Below, piece after piece: positions 10,530 through 19,190 of a stretch of DNA of 64,000 nucleotides. The stretch spans positions 124,001 through 188,000 of the forward strand of contig JACPUU010000004.1 in assembly GCA_016192075.1 (NCBI GenBank), written 5' to 3'. The translations under genes and the position numbers were made by a program. The notes under the pieces were generated by a model. That model saw only the letters and a program-made list of their open reading frames with translations, was not told where the DNA came from and searched no databases. The stretch's first letter is position 1. Every line of letters starts with the position of its first letter. Source of the stretch: Bacteroidota bacterium. Lineage in GTDB: Bacteria > Bacteroidota > Bacteroidia > Flavobacteriales_D > Crocinitomicaceae.

Positions 10530-11243
10530 TTATCTGTCGCCGACAAAACGGAGAATAGACATAAAGAGGTTGATGAAAAGGATGTATAAAGTCAGTCCAC
10601 CCATCAATTCTTGCTTTTTACGCTCATCACCGGTTAAGGCAGGGTTGCCGGCTACACTTTTCAGCCGTTGCATTTCCCAAGCGGTTAAGCCGGTAAAAAC
10701 AAACAATCCAATGAAGGAAATCACATAAGACATGGTTTCACTTTCCATGAAGAAGTTTACCAATCCGGCAATGAACATACCAATGAAAAGCATGTACATC
10801 AATGATCCCATTTTACTGAGGTCAGTTTTTGTAAAGTAACCTAACAGAGCCATAGACCCAAACGCACCTGCCGTCACAAAAAATGTCAGGGCAATGGAAG
10901 AAGAGGTGTAAATCAGGAAAATGAAGCTGAGACTCAGTCCTATCAGAACGGAGTAAAGGATATACATAAACATAATTCCGCCAAAACCAATCCGGTTAAT
11001 CATGGAATGAATTCCAATAACCACCAGTAATGGGGAGAACATAATCAGGTAACCAAAGCCGGACAGGCCACCTTCAGTAAACATCATGTTCAGGAACGGA
11101 AGCGAGGTAGAAGCATAATAGGCTAACCCGCCGGATACAGCCAGCGCAAAGAACATGTATTTGTAAACATTTGCAAAAAACGAACGGGACAAGTCAGCTA
11201 CTGACTTTCCGCCGTCAATCACGTCATAATTACTATAACTCAT
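10530..11243 (-). CDS. Bax inhibitor-1/YccA family membrane protein
   Basis: A 237-residue integral membrane protein with about seven hydrophobic segments and the Bax inhibitor-1 (UPF0005) signature in the last third: FTGLTAWEMQRLK followed by a final pair of membrane helices (TLYILFINLFMSILRF). Bacterial members such as YccA and YetJ act as pH-sensitive calcium leak channels or as modulators of the FtsH protease; the exact role here is not shown. Single gene with its own terminator, divergent from the heptose epimerase gene. A minus-strand TAAATTTG (11264-11271) is a candidate -7 promoter element. Confidence 0.9.
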   Translation of the reverse strand: MSYSNYDVIDGGKSVADLSRSFFANVYKYMFFALAVSGGLAYYASTSLPFLNMMFTEGGLSGFGYLIMFSPLLVVIGIHSMINRIGFGGIMFMYILYSVLIGLSLSFIFLIYTSSSIALTFFVTAGAFGSMALLGYFTKTDLSKMGSLMYMLFIGMFIAGLVNFFMESETMSYVISFIGLFVFTGLTAWEMQRLKSVAGNPALTGDERKKQELMGGLTLYILFINLFMSILRFVGDR

Positions 11244-11360
11244 AGTTTTAAAGTTTAGATAATCAAATTTAGTAAAAATATAGTTTTATTTTTGTTAAAG
11301 GATCAGCAAATCCATTGCCAATCCGCAAAAAACTGACAAACTGTCTTAGAAACACACCAA

Positions 11361-12374
11361 ATGATTGTAGTAACAGGAGCAGCAGGCTTTATTCCATCAT
11401 GTCTTGTCAGCGCTTTAAACCGCGCAGGACATAACGACATTGTAGCAGTAGATGATTTTTCAAGGGCAGATAAAAACAAAAACCTGGATGAAAAGTCAAT
11501 TCTGGAGCGTGTTGAGCGAACCCGGTTTTTTGACTGGGCTGAAAAAAATGCAGCTAAAATCAGTTTTGTATTTCACCTGGGTGCCCGCACAGATACTACT
11601 GAGTTCAATAAAGCCATTTTTGATGAACTCAATGTCAAATACTCGCAGGATATGTGGAATTTCTGCACCAGGCACCAGATTCCGCTGGTGTACGCAAGCA
11701 GTGCCGCAACTTACGGTATGGGAGAGTTTGGGTATGAAGACTCGCATGAAATTGTAGCTAAACTGAAACCGTTAAATCCGTACGGTGATTCTAAAAATGA
11801 ATTTGATAAATGGGTTTTGCAGCGGTGCTTCGGCTCCGCTCAGCAGCCGCAGCAACAGAGTCCGACAAGTGGCGTACAAGGCCCGCCTTTCTGGGCAGGG
11901 TTGAAATTTTTCAATGTTTATGGTCCCAATGAATACCATAAAGGCCGCATGGCTTCTGTAATTTTTCACGCATTTAACCAGATTTCTGAAAACGGCAGCA
12001 TGAAACTTTTCCGGTCACACCGGCCAGACTATACAGACGGAGGCCAGCTGCGTGATTTTGTCTATGTCAAAGATGTGGTGAACGTTTGTTTGTTTATGAT
12101 GGATCACAAACCAGAATCAGGCTTGTACAACCTGGGAACCGGCAAAGCGCGTACATTTAAAGATCTGGCCCTGGCCACGTTTAACGCACTCAATAAACCG
12201 GAACAGATTAATTTTATAGACACACCTGCTGACATTCGTGACAAATACCAGTATTTTACCGAGGCAGATATGGCTAAGTTAATCCGCAACGGGTATCAAA
12301 CACCCTTTCATTCGCTGGAAGAAGGGGTGAAAGATTACGTGCAGAACTACCTTAACGGTCACCGATACTTTTAA
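11361..12374 (+). CDS. hldD: ADP-L-glycero-D-manno-heptose 6-epimerase
   Basis: An extended short-chain dehydrogenase that epimerises ADP-heptose at C6 for the lipopolysaccharide inner core, using NADP. The N-terminal Rossmann loop TGAAGFIPS, the conserved ALNRAGHNDIVAVDDF, the catalytic Tyr141 and Lys145 (PYGDSK) and the signature FFNVYGPNEYHKGRMASV are all present. Two oddities: the third glycine of the GxxGxxG loop is Pro12, and residues 155-174 form a Gln/Pro/Ser-rich stretch between the helix ending WVLQ and PPFWAGLKF that looks like an in-frame insertion. The protein is otherwise complete at 337 residues. Confidence 0.88.
   Translation: MIVVTGAAGFIPSCLVSALNRAGHNDIVAVDDFSRADKNKNLDEKSILERVERTRFFDWAEKNAAKISFVFHLGARTDTTEFNKAIFDELNVKYSQDMWNFCTRHQIPLVYASSAATYGMGEFGYEDSHEIVAKLKPLNPYGDSKNEFDKWVLQRCFGSAQQPQQQSPTSGVQGPPFWAGLKFFNVYGPNEYHKGRMASVIFHAFNQISENGSMKLFRSHRPDYTDGGQLRDFVYVKDVVNVCLFMMDHKPESGLYNLGTGKARTFKDLALATFNALNKPEQINFIDTPADIRDKYQYFTEADMAKLIRNGYQTPFHSLEEGVKDYVQNYLNGHRYF
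11823..11882 (+). repeat. repeat-like in-frame insertion within hldD
   Basis: About 60 bases coding for residues 155-174 of the epimerase carry GCTTCGGCTCCGCTCAGCAG, which resembles the dispersed 'CTTCGACTCCGCTCAGnn' intergenic repeats common in Bacteroidetes. The translated stretch is low in complexity and lies in a loop between two conserved blocks. The resemblance is from memory and the boundaries are approximate. Confidence 0.45.
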
Positions 12375-12382
12375 ACGCAGCT

Positions 12383-13399
12383 ATGGAAAAACAACCAGAC
12401 ATCCAACAACGTTTGCTTGAGGGCATCCGGCAGAAATTGCCAAAAGGAGAAAAGCTTGCACAGGTAATGATGGATGTGCTGAATCTGAGTCAGGATGCTG
12501 TTTACCGTAGAATGCGCGGCGAGGTGCCGTTAACCATTTTTGAAACCAAAATTCTGTGTGAAAAATACGATATTTCATTTGATGATTATGGTACATTCCG
12601 CAAAGGACAGGTTACGTTTTCATACAACGCACTCACCAGTATTGAACTTAATTTTGAGAACTACCTGATTGGATTGCGTGACGGTATGCGGCAGATTAAA
12701 AACCTGGAGCATCCGGAGCTGTGGATGAGTGTAAATGATACCCCGCTTTTTCAGTTATTCAATCTGCCGCACCTGACGCGGTTTAAATTTTTTTTCTGGG
12801 CAAAAACCTATTTAAAAATTCCGGCTTATGTTGATCAGAAATTTAAGCGGGAGAAGATTGATAAAAAAATTCTGCAGATTGGTATTGAAGCGCACAATAT
12901 TTATAACTCCATAACCACGCATGAGGTTTACAGCCATGAAACCCTGCGCGGTACCTTGCGGCAGATACAGTATTATTTTGACGCTGATCTTTTTGAAGAT
13001 CCAACCTATGCGCTGGAGTTGATTGACAATTTGCAGCAACTGGCACATCACATTCAAAAACAGGCTGAAATTGGCCGCAAATATGCCCGGGGCAATGACC
13101 CGGTGAGTTCAGGCAATGAGTTTCACATGTATTTTAACGAAACCTATATTGCTGATAATACTTACCTGATTAAGTGGAAAGACGGAAAGGCGGTTTACAT
13201 TTCACACAACATACTCAATTACCTGCTGACATCTGACCCTTTTTATACGGCTGAAACTGAGTTTACACTCCAGAACCTGTTTGCCAATTCAAGCCCTATC
13301 AGTGTTGTAAATGCCAAAGACCGAAGCCGTTTTTTTTCAGGACTGGAACGCACCATTCTGAATTTCAGAAAACACGTTGAGGCAACGCTTGACATGTAA
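12383..13399 (+). CDS. helix-turn-helix protein, Bacteroidetes-type regulator
   Basis: A 338-residue protein with an N-terminal helix-turn-helix at about residues 22-70 (LAQVMMDVLNLSQDAVYRRM then FETKILCEKYDISFD), resembling Cro/XRE-type domains. The remaining 260 residues are mixed alpha/beta with no known ligand-binding domain that I can name. Proteins of this layout are frequent in Flavobacteriales and annotated only as HTH regulators. It starts 8 bases after hldD on the same strand, so the two may be co-transcribed, though their functions are not obviously linked. Confidence 0.7.
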   Translation: MEKQPDIQQRLLEGIRQKLPKGEKLAQVMMDVLNLSQDAVYRRMRGEVPLTIFETKILCEKYDISFDDYGTFRKGQVTFSYNALTSIELNFENYLIGLRDGMRQIKNLEHPELWMSVNDTPLFQLFNLPHLTRFKFFFWAKTYLKIPAYVDQKFKREKIDKKILQIGIEAHNIYNSITTHEVYSHETLRGTLRQIQYYFDADLFEDPTYALELIDNLQQLAHHIQKQAEIGRKYARGNDPVSSGNEFHMYFNETYIADNTYLIKWKDGKAVYISHNILNYLLTSDPFYTAETEFTLQNLFANSSPISVVNAKDRSRFFSGLERTILNFRKHVEATLDM

Positions 13400-13401
13400 A
13401 C

Positions 13402-14223
13402 TTATTCCGGTAAAAGTAAAATCGGATTTTTAGTGTGAAGTGTCAGGTGCTGGGTGGCACTGCTATGGAAAAGCTGTTCAATAAAATTATATTTGCGGCG
13501 CAGCATAACCAGTACATCACATTCATGCGTTTGTGTGTAGTTGAGAATTCCTTCCACAATACTTTCAGCCGGTTCATAGTGAAAATTAACCTGGGTATTT
13601 CCAATTGCGGCAATAAACCGTGATTCAATTTTATCATACTCACGTGATGATTCGTCTGGTTTGTCAATTACGTGAAGTACATCCAGTGAAACGGGCATTC
13701 CGTTGGTCAGCTTTTTCAGGTGCGTAAACATGGTAACCGGCCGGTTGCCTGAATAGTCTGCCGCTATAATGGTGTGATTCCAGTTCCGCCAGGTGGCACC
13801 TGCGGGTATTGCCAGAATGGGCCGGTTAAGCCGCTTGATCAGGTGAGAGGTATTGCTGCCAAAAATGCGCCGGGTAAAAGTTGAAGCCCCGGTTGTGCCA
13901 ATAACAACCAGTTCCGTCTTATACTTGCGGGTTATTGTTTCAACACCTTCGTATAAAAAACCGTAATAACTTTCAAGGGTAAAGATGACGCCATCACTGG
14001 CAGGATTTGTCAGAATACGGTCATACATTTTGTGTAAACCGGTATGTGAGTCTTTTTCAAGAATATCTTTAAAATCAATCATTACTGTTCCTTGCCCGGC
14101 CGGAACCTGGTAACAGTTAAGCATGACAATTTCAGCGCGAATTTCGACCGCCAGGCGACACGCGTAAACCAGTGCATTATAGGAACTTTCAGAAAAATCT
14201 ACCGGTACAAGTAATGTTTTCAA
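13402..14223 (-). CDS. tandem-domain universal stress protein (UspA family)
   Basis: Two UspA domains in one chain of about 273 residues. The first (1-145) ends in the ATP-binding motif GTTGASTFTRRIFGS, matching Gx2Gx9G(S/T), so it probably binds ATP. The second (150-273) is more divergent and lacks that glycine motif but ends in the usual NPILLLP strand. I start it at the TTG at 14223 because the protein then opens as MKTLLVPVDFSES, the standard UspA strand; a longer TTG start at 14250 is possible. Tandem UspA proteins act in stress survival; the specific signal is unknown. It converges with the HTH gene. Confidence 0.87.
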   Translation of the reverse strand: MKTLLVPVDFSESSYNALVYACRLAVEIRAEIVMLNCYQVPAGQGTVMIDFKDILEKDSHTGLHKMYDRILTNPASDGVIFTLESYYGFLYEGVETITRKYKTELVVIGTTGASTFTRRIFGSNTSHLIKRLNRPILAIPAGATWRNWNHTIIAADYSGNRPVTMFTHLKKLTNGMPVSLDVLHVIDKPDESSREYDKIESRFIAAIGNTQVNFHYEPAESIVEGILNYTQTHECDVLVMLRRKYNFIEQLFHSSATQHLTLHTKNPILLLPE

Positions 14224-14317
14224 AGGTGTGCAAAAAAGATTAGGGAGCAAAGTTCTGCTCCCTAACCGACAAATGAAATGAAATTTGCCAAATAAGAAAC
14301 TGATAAAAATCAGTCAC

Positions 14318-16042
14318 CTAAAATTTAGGTGCAGATACTGTTCTGTATTTCTGAACAGTAATCTTACGATCTTTCGGGTATTTTATCGTAAATGCAAGTT
14401 TATAGGTTGCCGTTTGCCCCGGGGCCAGGTCTACTAACCATAATAAACGTCCGGTGGTCAGGTCATGATCAGCGCCTGAAATTTCGTCAATGGTTACTTC
14501 AATGTCACTGTCCTGTGAAATGGGCACCTGGTCAAAAAGGCTCATCTGCACCGGTGTTTCACGGTTGTTTTTCACCTTGATTTCATAGGTGTATGAATCT
14601 TTCCGGTTAGGGCCAATAACCTTTTTATCGCTGTATTCTTCCATCAGCCGGCGTGTAATTTCTACCCGCGTGTCGCGTCCAAAAGAAAGTCTCAATGTAT
14701 CTTCTACATTGGCCGTGTTCATGTATGACTGACCCACATAGGTTTCTGCAAAATAAACGTTGGTTGGTCCGGGCACCAGGTCCAGTTTCTCCCAGCCTAC
14801 AATGTTTGCCAGCAAAAAGGCATCTTTATCCAGTTTTGGAACGGCTTTGTGTGAAAAAGTTGCTTCCAGCTGATGGGTGGTAATATCTACCAGGTAGGGT
14901 TTGGAATCGCTGGGGATCGTATATTTTCGCGCAATCACAAATTCTCTGCTGAGTTGTGAAACTTCAATGGTAGTAAATGAAACAGATGATCCGGTAGGGT
15001 TTGTACCACCGCCAAAATCCCAGGTGTTGGTTATTCCGGTATTTCCACCCAGCGTTAGTCCGTCCAGGTTCTGAGTCATTTGCGGCGCAACGTTTGAGTT
15101 CCAGGAGTATTGTGAATACATGCGGTTCTGTGGTACTACATACTGTTCTTTTTTCAGGTAATCTCCTTCAAAATCAGTCATGGAATTGTAATTCAGATAC
15201 CACGGTGTAAGCGTTGGTGCTGAAGCAGAAACGTTGGGATCTGAGGTAGACAGAACCAGGTCTACATTGTCCCAGTCATTACCCGTATTATTAAATACTT
15301 TGGCTTTGTATTTTAATTCAATTTTGCCCGAAATATTTTCGGCTGACAGATCATAATTGGCCTGCCATCCGCAATTTGATACAATGTATTTCAGATCAAC
15401 GTCCATGGTTGTGGCTTCTTCCACATCTACCATCACAATAATCTGGTTGCTTTTGATGGTTTCTTTGTAATTTAATTCAGTAAGCTGATTCTGGTACCGC
15501 CAGATGGTTGTATTGGTCTCACTGATTTTGTTGTTGTAATCCGTCATAATTTTGTTCAGCTCCATAATACGTGTGCGGTAATAAACAGCCATTGCTTTCA
15601 GTTCTTCAACTGAAAGATTTTCCTGCTCACCTTTGATATCGGTATTTTTTTGAAGCAGATTTTTTTCCTGCTGGTAAGCATCCAGTTCATTTTGCAGATC
15701 TACCACTTTTGTACGCATCAGTTGCAAAGTATCCTGCAGTTGTTTGATGCGTGGGTTGTTGTCTACAAAACTGATGTAATCTATCTCAGAACTTACAGAA
15801 ACAAGGTTGAATGCTTTGTTTGAATTAAACTGAACACTTTTATGATCAGCCACTGTTGAAATATCTGTAAAAACTAATTTATTACGTCCTTTTTTCAAGG
15901 ATACGGTGGCAGTACGGTGCTCTTCACCGCCGGTTATAAAAACGGTTACTTGTTTAATTTTACTGGCTATTTTCAGGGTATTGACATCTTGCGCATGCGC
16001 ATAAGCGGAGATCACTAAAAACAAGGCAATTATTTTTTTCAT
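14318..16042 (-). CDS. MuiA-like DUF4139/DUF4140 protein, copy 1
   Basis: An exported protein of 574 residues: signal peptide (cleavage near AHAQ), an N-terminal DUF4140 domain of about 100 residues (TVFITGGEEHRTATVSLKKG), a coiled-coil stretch at about 95-190 and a C-terminal DUF4139 domain (GWQANYDLSAENISG, YKAKVFNNTGNDW, NRKDSYTYEIKVKNN). The mucoidy-inhibitor MuiA family is known in gamma-proteobacteria by its effect on capsule, but the molecular function is not established. It is one of two adjacent copies: the gene immediately upstream, starting at 17919, is clearly homologous over the whole length. Confidence 0.85.
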   Translation of the reverse strand: MKKIIALFLVISAYAHAQDVNTLKIASKIKQVTVFITGGEEHRTATVSLKKGRNKLVFTDISTVADHKSVQFNSNKAFNLVSVSSEIDYISFVDNNPRIKQLQDTLQLMRTKVVDLQNELDAYQQEKNLLQKNTDIKGEQENLSVEELKAMAVYYRTRIMELNKIMTDYNNKISETNTTIWRYQNQLTELNYKETIKSNQIIVMVDVEEATTMDVDLKYIVSNCGWQANYDLSAENISGKIELKYKAKVFNNTGNDWDNVDLVLSTSDPNVSASAPTLTPWYLNYNSMTDFEGDYLKKEQYVVPQNRMYSQYSWNSNVAPQMTQNLDGLTLGGNTGITNTWDFGGGTNPTGSSVSFTTIEVSQLSREFVIARKYTIPSDSKPYLVDITTHQLEATFSHKAVPKLDKDAFLLANIVGWEKLDLVPGPTNVYFAETYVGQSYMNTANVEDTLRLSFGRDTRVEITRRLMEEYSDKKVIGPNRKDSYTYEIKVKNNRETPVQMSLFDQVPISQDSDIEVTIDEISGADHDLTTGRLLWLVDLAPGQTATYKLAFTIKYPKDRKITVQKYRTVSAPKF

Positions 16043-16170
16043 AGGTCAGATTTTAATCCGGGAATTAAAGTAGATACAATCAGGACAGCAAAAGGTTCAG
16101 TTTAAGTAATTTTAACACTATCAGGTAATTAACAGCCTTTCCAAGTCCTCCTGTAAGTTGCTTTTTCACC

Positions 16171-17919
16171 CTAAAAGCTGGGACATGAAACCGTTCTGAA
16201 TTTTTTAACGGCAATTTCGCGGTCTTTTGGATACTTGATGGTAAATGAAAGTTTATACGAAGCTGTGGCGCCCGGTTGCAGGCTAACAATCCACTGAAGC
16301 TGCCCGGTGGTTAAATTCTGGCTGGCGGCAGAAATTTCGTTGACTGTTACTTCAATTTCACTATCCTGTGAAATAGGTACCTGGTCAAAAAGATTCAGTT
16401 GAATGGGTGTGTTGTGGTTGTTTTTGATTTTAATTTCATAGGTGTACGAATCTTTGCGGTTGGGACCCACCACTTTTTTATCACTGAATTCTTCCTGCAG
16501 CTCACGTGTTAGTTCAATTTTTGGATCACGCCCAAAAGAAAGGCGCAGTGTATCTTCTACATGCGCGGTATTGATGTATGATTGCCCAACATAGGTATTG
16601 GCAAAATAAACATTGGTAGGGCCGGGTACCAGGTCAAGTTTTTCCCAGCCCACAATATTGGCCAGCAGAAACGCATCTTTATCCAGTTTTGGAACCGCTT
16701 TATAGGTAAAGGTTGCGGGTAACTGGTGTTCTGTTATATCTACCAGGTAAGGTCTTGAATCGCATGGAATGGTGTATTTACGGTCAATGACAAACTCACG
16801 TGTAAGTTGTGCTACCTCAATAGCGGTAAATGATACCGGTGACCCGGCCTGATTAGCGAATTGGGTGAATTGCGGGTCTCCTCCGATTTCCATTCCGTTT
16901 TCAAATTCACCGCGTCCGCTGCTGAAATACAAACCGTCCAGGTTCTGGTTTATGGCCGGCATATTGTCATTGGCATAGTATTGCGTAAATGCGCGGTTTT
17001 GAGGTACTACATACACGTCTCCTTTTTCAAAATCAGACTGGCCGCTCATCATATCCGCATAACTCAGGTACCAGGGCACCAACGTGGGTGCTGATGCTGA
17101 AATGTTGGGATCAGAAGTAGATAAAACCAGGTTTACATCATTCCAGTCATTACCGGTATTGTTGAATACTTTTGCTTTGTATTTCAGCTTGATTTGTCCG
17201 CTGGTATTGTCGGCAGAAATATCGTAGTTTGCCTGCCATCCGCAGTTAGATACCACGTATTTTAAATCTACATCCAGGGTGGTAGCTTCATCAACATCCA
17301 CAATCACAATAATCTGGTTGCTGTGAATGGTTTCTCTGTAGTTTAGTTCCATTAACTGGCTTTGATAACGCCAAACCAGGGTATTGATTTCTGAAATTTT
17401 AGTGTTGTATTCCGTTATAATTTTATTGAGTTCCATGATCCGGGTGCGGTAATAGGTGGCCATTGCTTTCAGTTCCTCAACTGACAAATTTTTCTGCTCA
17501 CCTTTTATATCCGTATTTTTTTGAAGTAATTGTTTCTCCTGCTGGTAAGCATCCAGCTCATTCTGCAAATCAACAACTTTGGCCTGCATCAGTTTCAGCG
17601 TATCCTGTAGTGATCGGATGCGTGGGTTATTCTCAACAAAACTCAGGTAATCAATTTCAGCGCTGACAGATACCAGGTTAAATGCCTTGTCTGCATTAAA
17701 CTGCACACTTTTTTGATCTGCTACAGTAGAAATATTTGTAAAAACCAGTTTGTTCCGGCCCTTTTTTAACGATACGGTTGCCGTGCGCTGCTCTTCACCG
17801 CCGGTAATAAAGACGGTTACTTTTTTTAGCTCGCTGCTGATTTTAACGGTATTGATTTCCTGCAAAAAGGCCTGCAGCGGAGTTGTCAGAAACACCAGCA
17901 TAAATAGAATTTGTTTCAT
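16171..17919 (-). CDS. MuiA-like DUF4139/DUF4140 protein, copy 2
   Basis: A 582-residue paralogue of the next gene in the same orientation, with the same order: signal peptide, DUF4140 domain, coiled coil, DUF4139 domain. Long stretches are identical or nearly so, for example RTATVSLKKGRNKLVFT and KAVPKLDKDAFLLANIVGWE. They differ most in a linker around residues 300-350, where this copy has a longer Gly/Gln/Phe-rich segment, and at the C-terminus (RTVSCPSF against RTVSAPKF). The two genes are separated by 128 bases and probably arose by tandem duplication and then diverged. Confidence 0.85.
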   Translation of the reverse strand: MKQILFMLVFLTTPLQAFLQEINTVKISSELKKVTVFITGGEEQRTATVSLKKGRNKLVFTNISTVADQKSVQFNADKAFNLVSVSAEIDYLSFVENNPRIRSLQDTLKLMQAKVVDLQNELDAYQQEKQLLQKNTDIKGEQKNLSVEELKAMATYYRTRIMELNKIITEYNTKISEINTLVWRYQSQLMELNYRETIHSNQIIVIVDVDEATTLDVDLKYVVSNCGWQANYDISADNTSGQIKLKYKAKVFNNTGNDWNDVNLVLSTSDPNISASAPTLVPWYLSYADMMSGQSDFEKGDVYVVPQNRAFTQYYANDNMPAINQNLDGLYFSSGRGEFENGMEIGGDPQFTQFANQAGSPVSFTAIEVAQLTREFVIDRKYTIPCDSRPYLVDITEHQLPATFTYKAVPKLDKDAFLLANIVGWEKLDLVPGPTNVYFANTYVGQSYINTAHVEDTLRLSFGRDPKIELTRELQEEFSDKKVVGPNRKDSYTYEIKIKNNHNTPIQLNLFDQVPISQDSEIEVTVNEISAASQNLTTGQLQWIVSLQPGATASYKLSFTIKYPKDREIAVKKFRTVSCPSF

Positions 17920-18010
17920 AGAATCAGATTTAAAAAACAGGGTAGTACGTGTGTATTAAAACAATCTCAATCAGCAAAAGTTACACAGGGTCATTAAAAT
18001 GGGAGAGGGG

Positions 18011-19024
18011 TCAAATCCAAACCTGTGATCCTTCAGAACAGTTTTTACAAATATCAATCTGCTGTCTGTTTTTCAGAATTTGTTTTTGAAAACTGCGGTT
18101 GACGGCTCCACGCCAGATTGTTTTAAAATCAGTTTTAGAAAGGTTACCCAGTTCATGTTTTGCATCTTTGTCAAAGCAGCATGGCACGGCGGTTCCGTCC
18201 CAGGTAATAACGCAACTGCTCCAGCTGCGCCAGCATGAATTACGGAATTTATTTTTCAGTACCAGTTTACCGGTTTCATCTTTTTTATAGCGTGCAAATT
18301 TTTCCTGTTTTGGAATCAGGTCATTGCCGTTTTCAAAATCATAGACTTGTACCGTTTTTAAGGTAAGCCGGTCTACACCATAGTCACGCGCCAGTTTTTC
18401 AATTTCGGGAATCTGGTGTTCGTTGTAGCTTACAACCAGGAACTGAAATGTAACCAGCGGGTATGATACGCGGCGTTTCTTTTTTGCTTCAAGAAGGTTT
18501 TGTGCGCCTTCCAGCACTTTTTGCAGATTGCCTTCAACCCGGTATTTTTCATACGTTTCCTGGCTGGTACCGTCAATTGAAATAATCAGTTCACTCAGAC
18601 CTGAATCGATAATTTTATCAGCCGTTTCGGCTGAAATAAAATGCGCATTGGTAGAGGTAACAACATAAATATTGCGTTTACGCGCTTCGTTGACCAGCTC
18701 CAGAAAGTTTGGATTGATAAACGGTTCTCCCTGAAAATAATAATTAATATGCTGCAATGATTTACCTAGTTTATCCAGTATTTCTGTATTTAATTCTTTT
18801 TTCAGATTTCCGGTTGGGCGTGTAAATTGCCTGAGTCCGCTGGGGCATTGCGGACATCTCAGATTGCAGGCTGTTGTTGGTTCAATTGAAACCGCCATGG
18901 GTGTTCCCCAGTGGATTGGTCGCTTTACAAGGTATGAAAGATGGTACGAACTTTTTAGCAACGCGTAGTTTATCACCCGACGGAATGTGACTGTTTTTAA
19001 TATGGATTTGGTTCGGGTGTTCAT
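18011..19024 (-). CDS. radical SAM/SPASM domain protein
   Basis: A 337-residue radical SAM enzyme. The cluster motif CNLRCPQC gives Cys53, Cys57 and Cys60, within SIEPTTACNLRCPQCPSG. The C-terminal SPASM-type region has CCFDKDAKHELGNL and CKNC, which would bind auxiliary iron-sulfur clusters. SPASM enzymes modify peptides or act as dehydrogenases; no precursor peptide gene is visible beside it, so the substrate is unknown. The upstream gene is the AddB-like nuclease, separated by about 166 bases. Confidence 0.83.
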   Translation of the reverse strand: MNTRTKSILKTVTFRRVINYALLKSSYHLSYLVKRPIHWGTPMAVSIEPTTACNLRCPQCPSGLRQFTRPTGNLKKELNTEILDKLGKSLQHINYYFQGEPFINPNFLELVNEARKRNIYVVTSTNAHFISAETADKIIDSGLSELIISIDGTSQETYEKYRVEGNLQKVLEGAQNLLEAKKKRRVSYPLVTFQFLVVSYNEHQIPEIEKLARDYGVDRLTLKTVQVYDFENGNDLIPKQEKFARYKKDETGKLVLKNKFRNSCWRSWSSCVITWDGTAVPCCFDKDAKHELGNLSKTDFKTIWRGAVNRSFQKQILKNRQQIDICKNCSEGSQVWI

Positions 19025-19190
19025 CCTGTTATCTGCAAAAGCTAAGGTACTTCAATTTTTTGGTGCGGCGAATGCACAAACACGGGAACGACTGATTTCT
19101 GATTTCCACAACCCCCGTTGTCAGTTATCCTTGCTGCAACAGTGCCGCTAAAGGCCGTTTTTTTACTCTTGCTCAATCTCCTGCTGTTTA

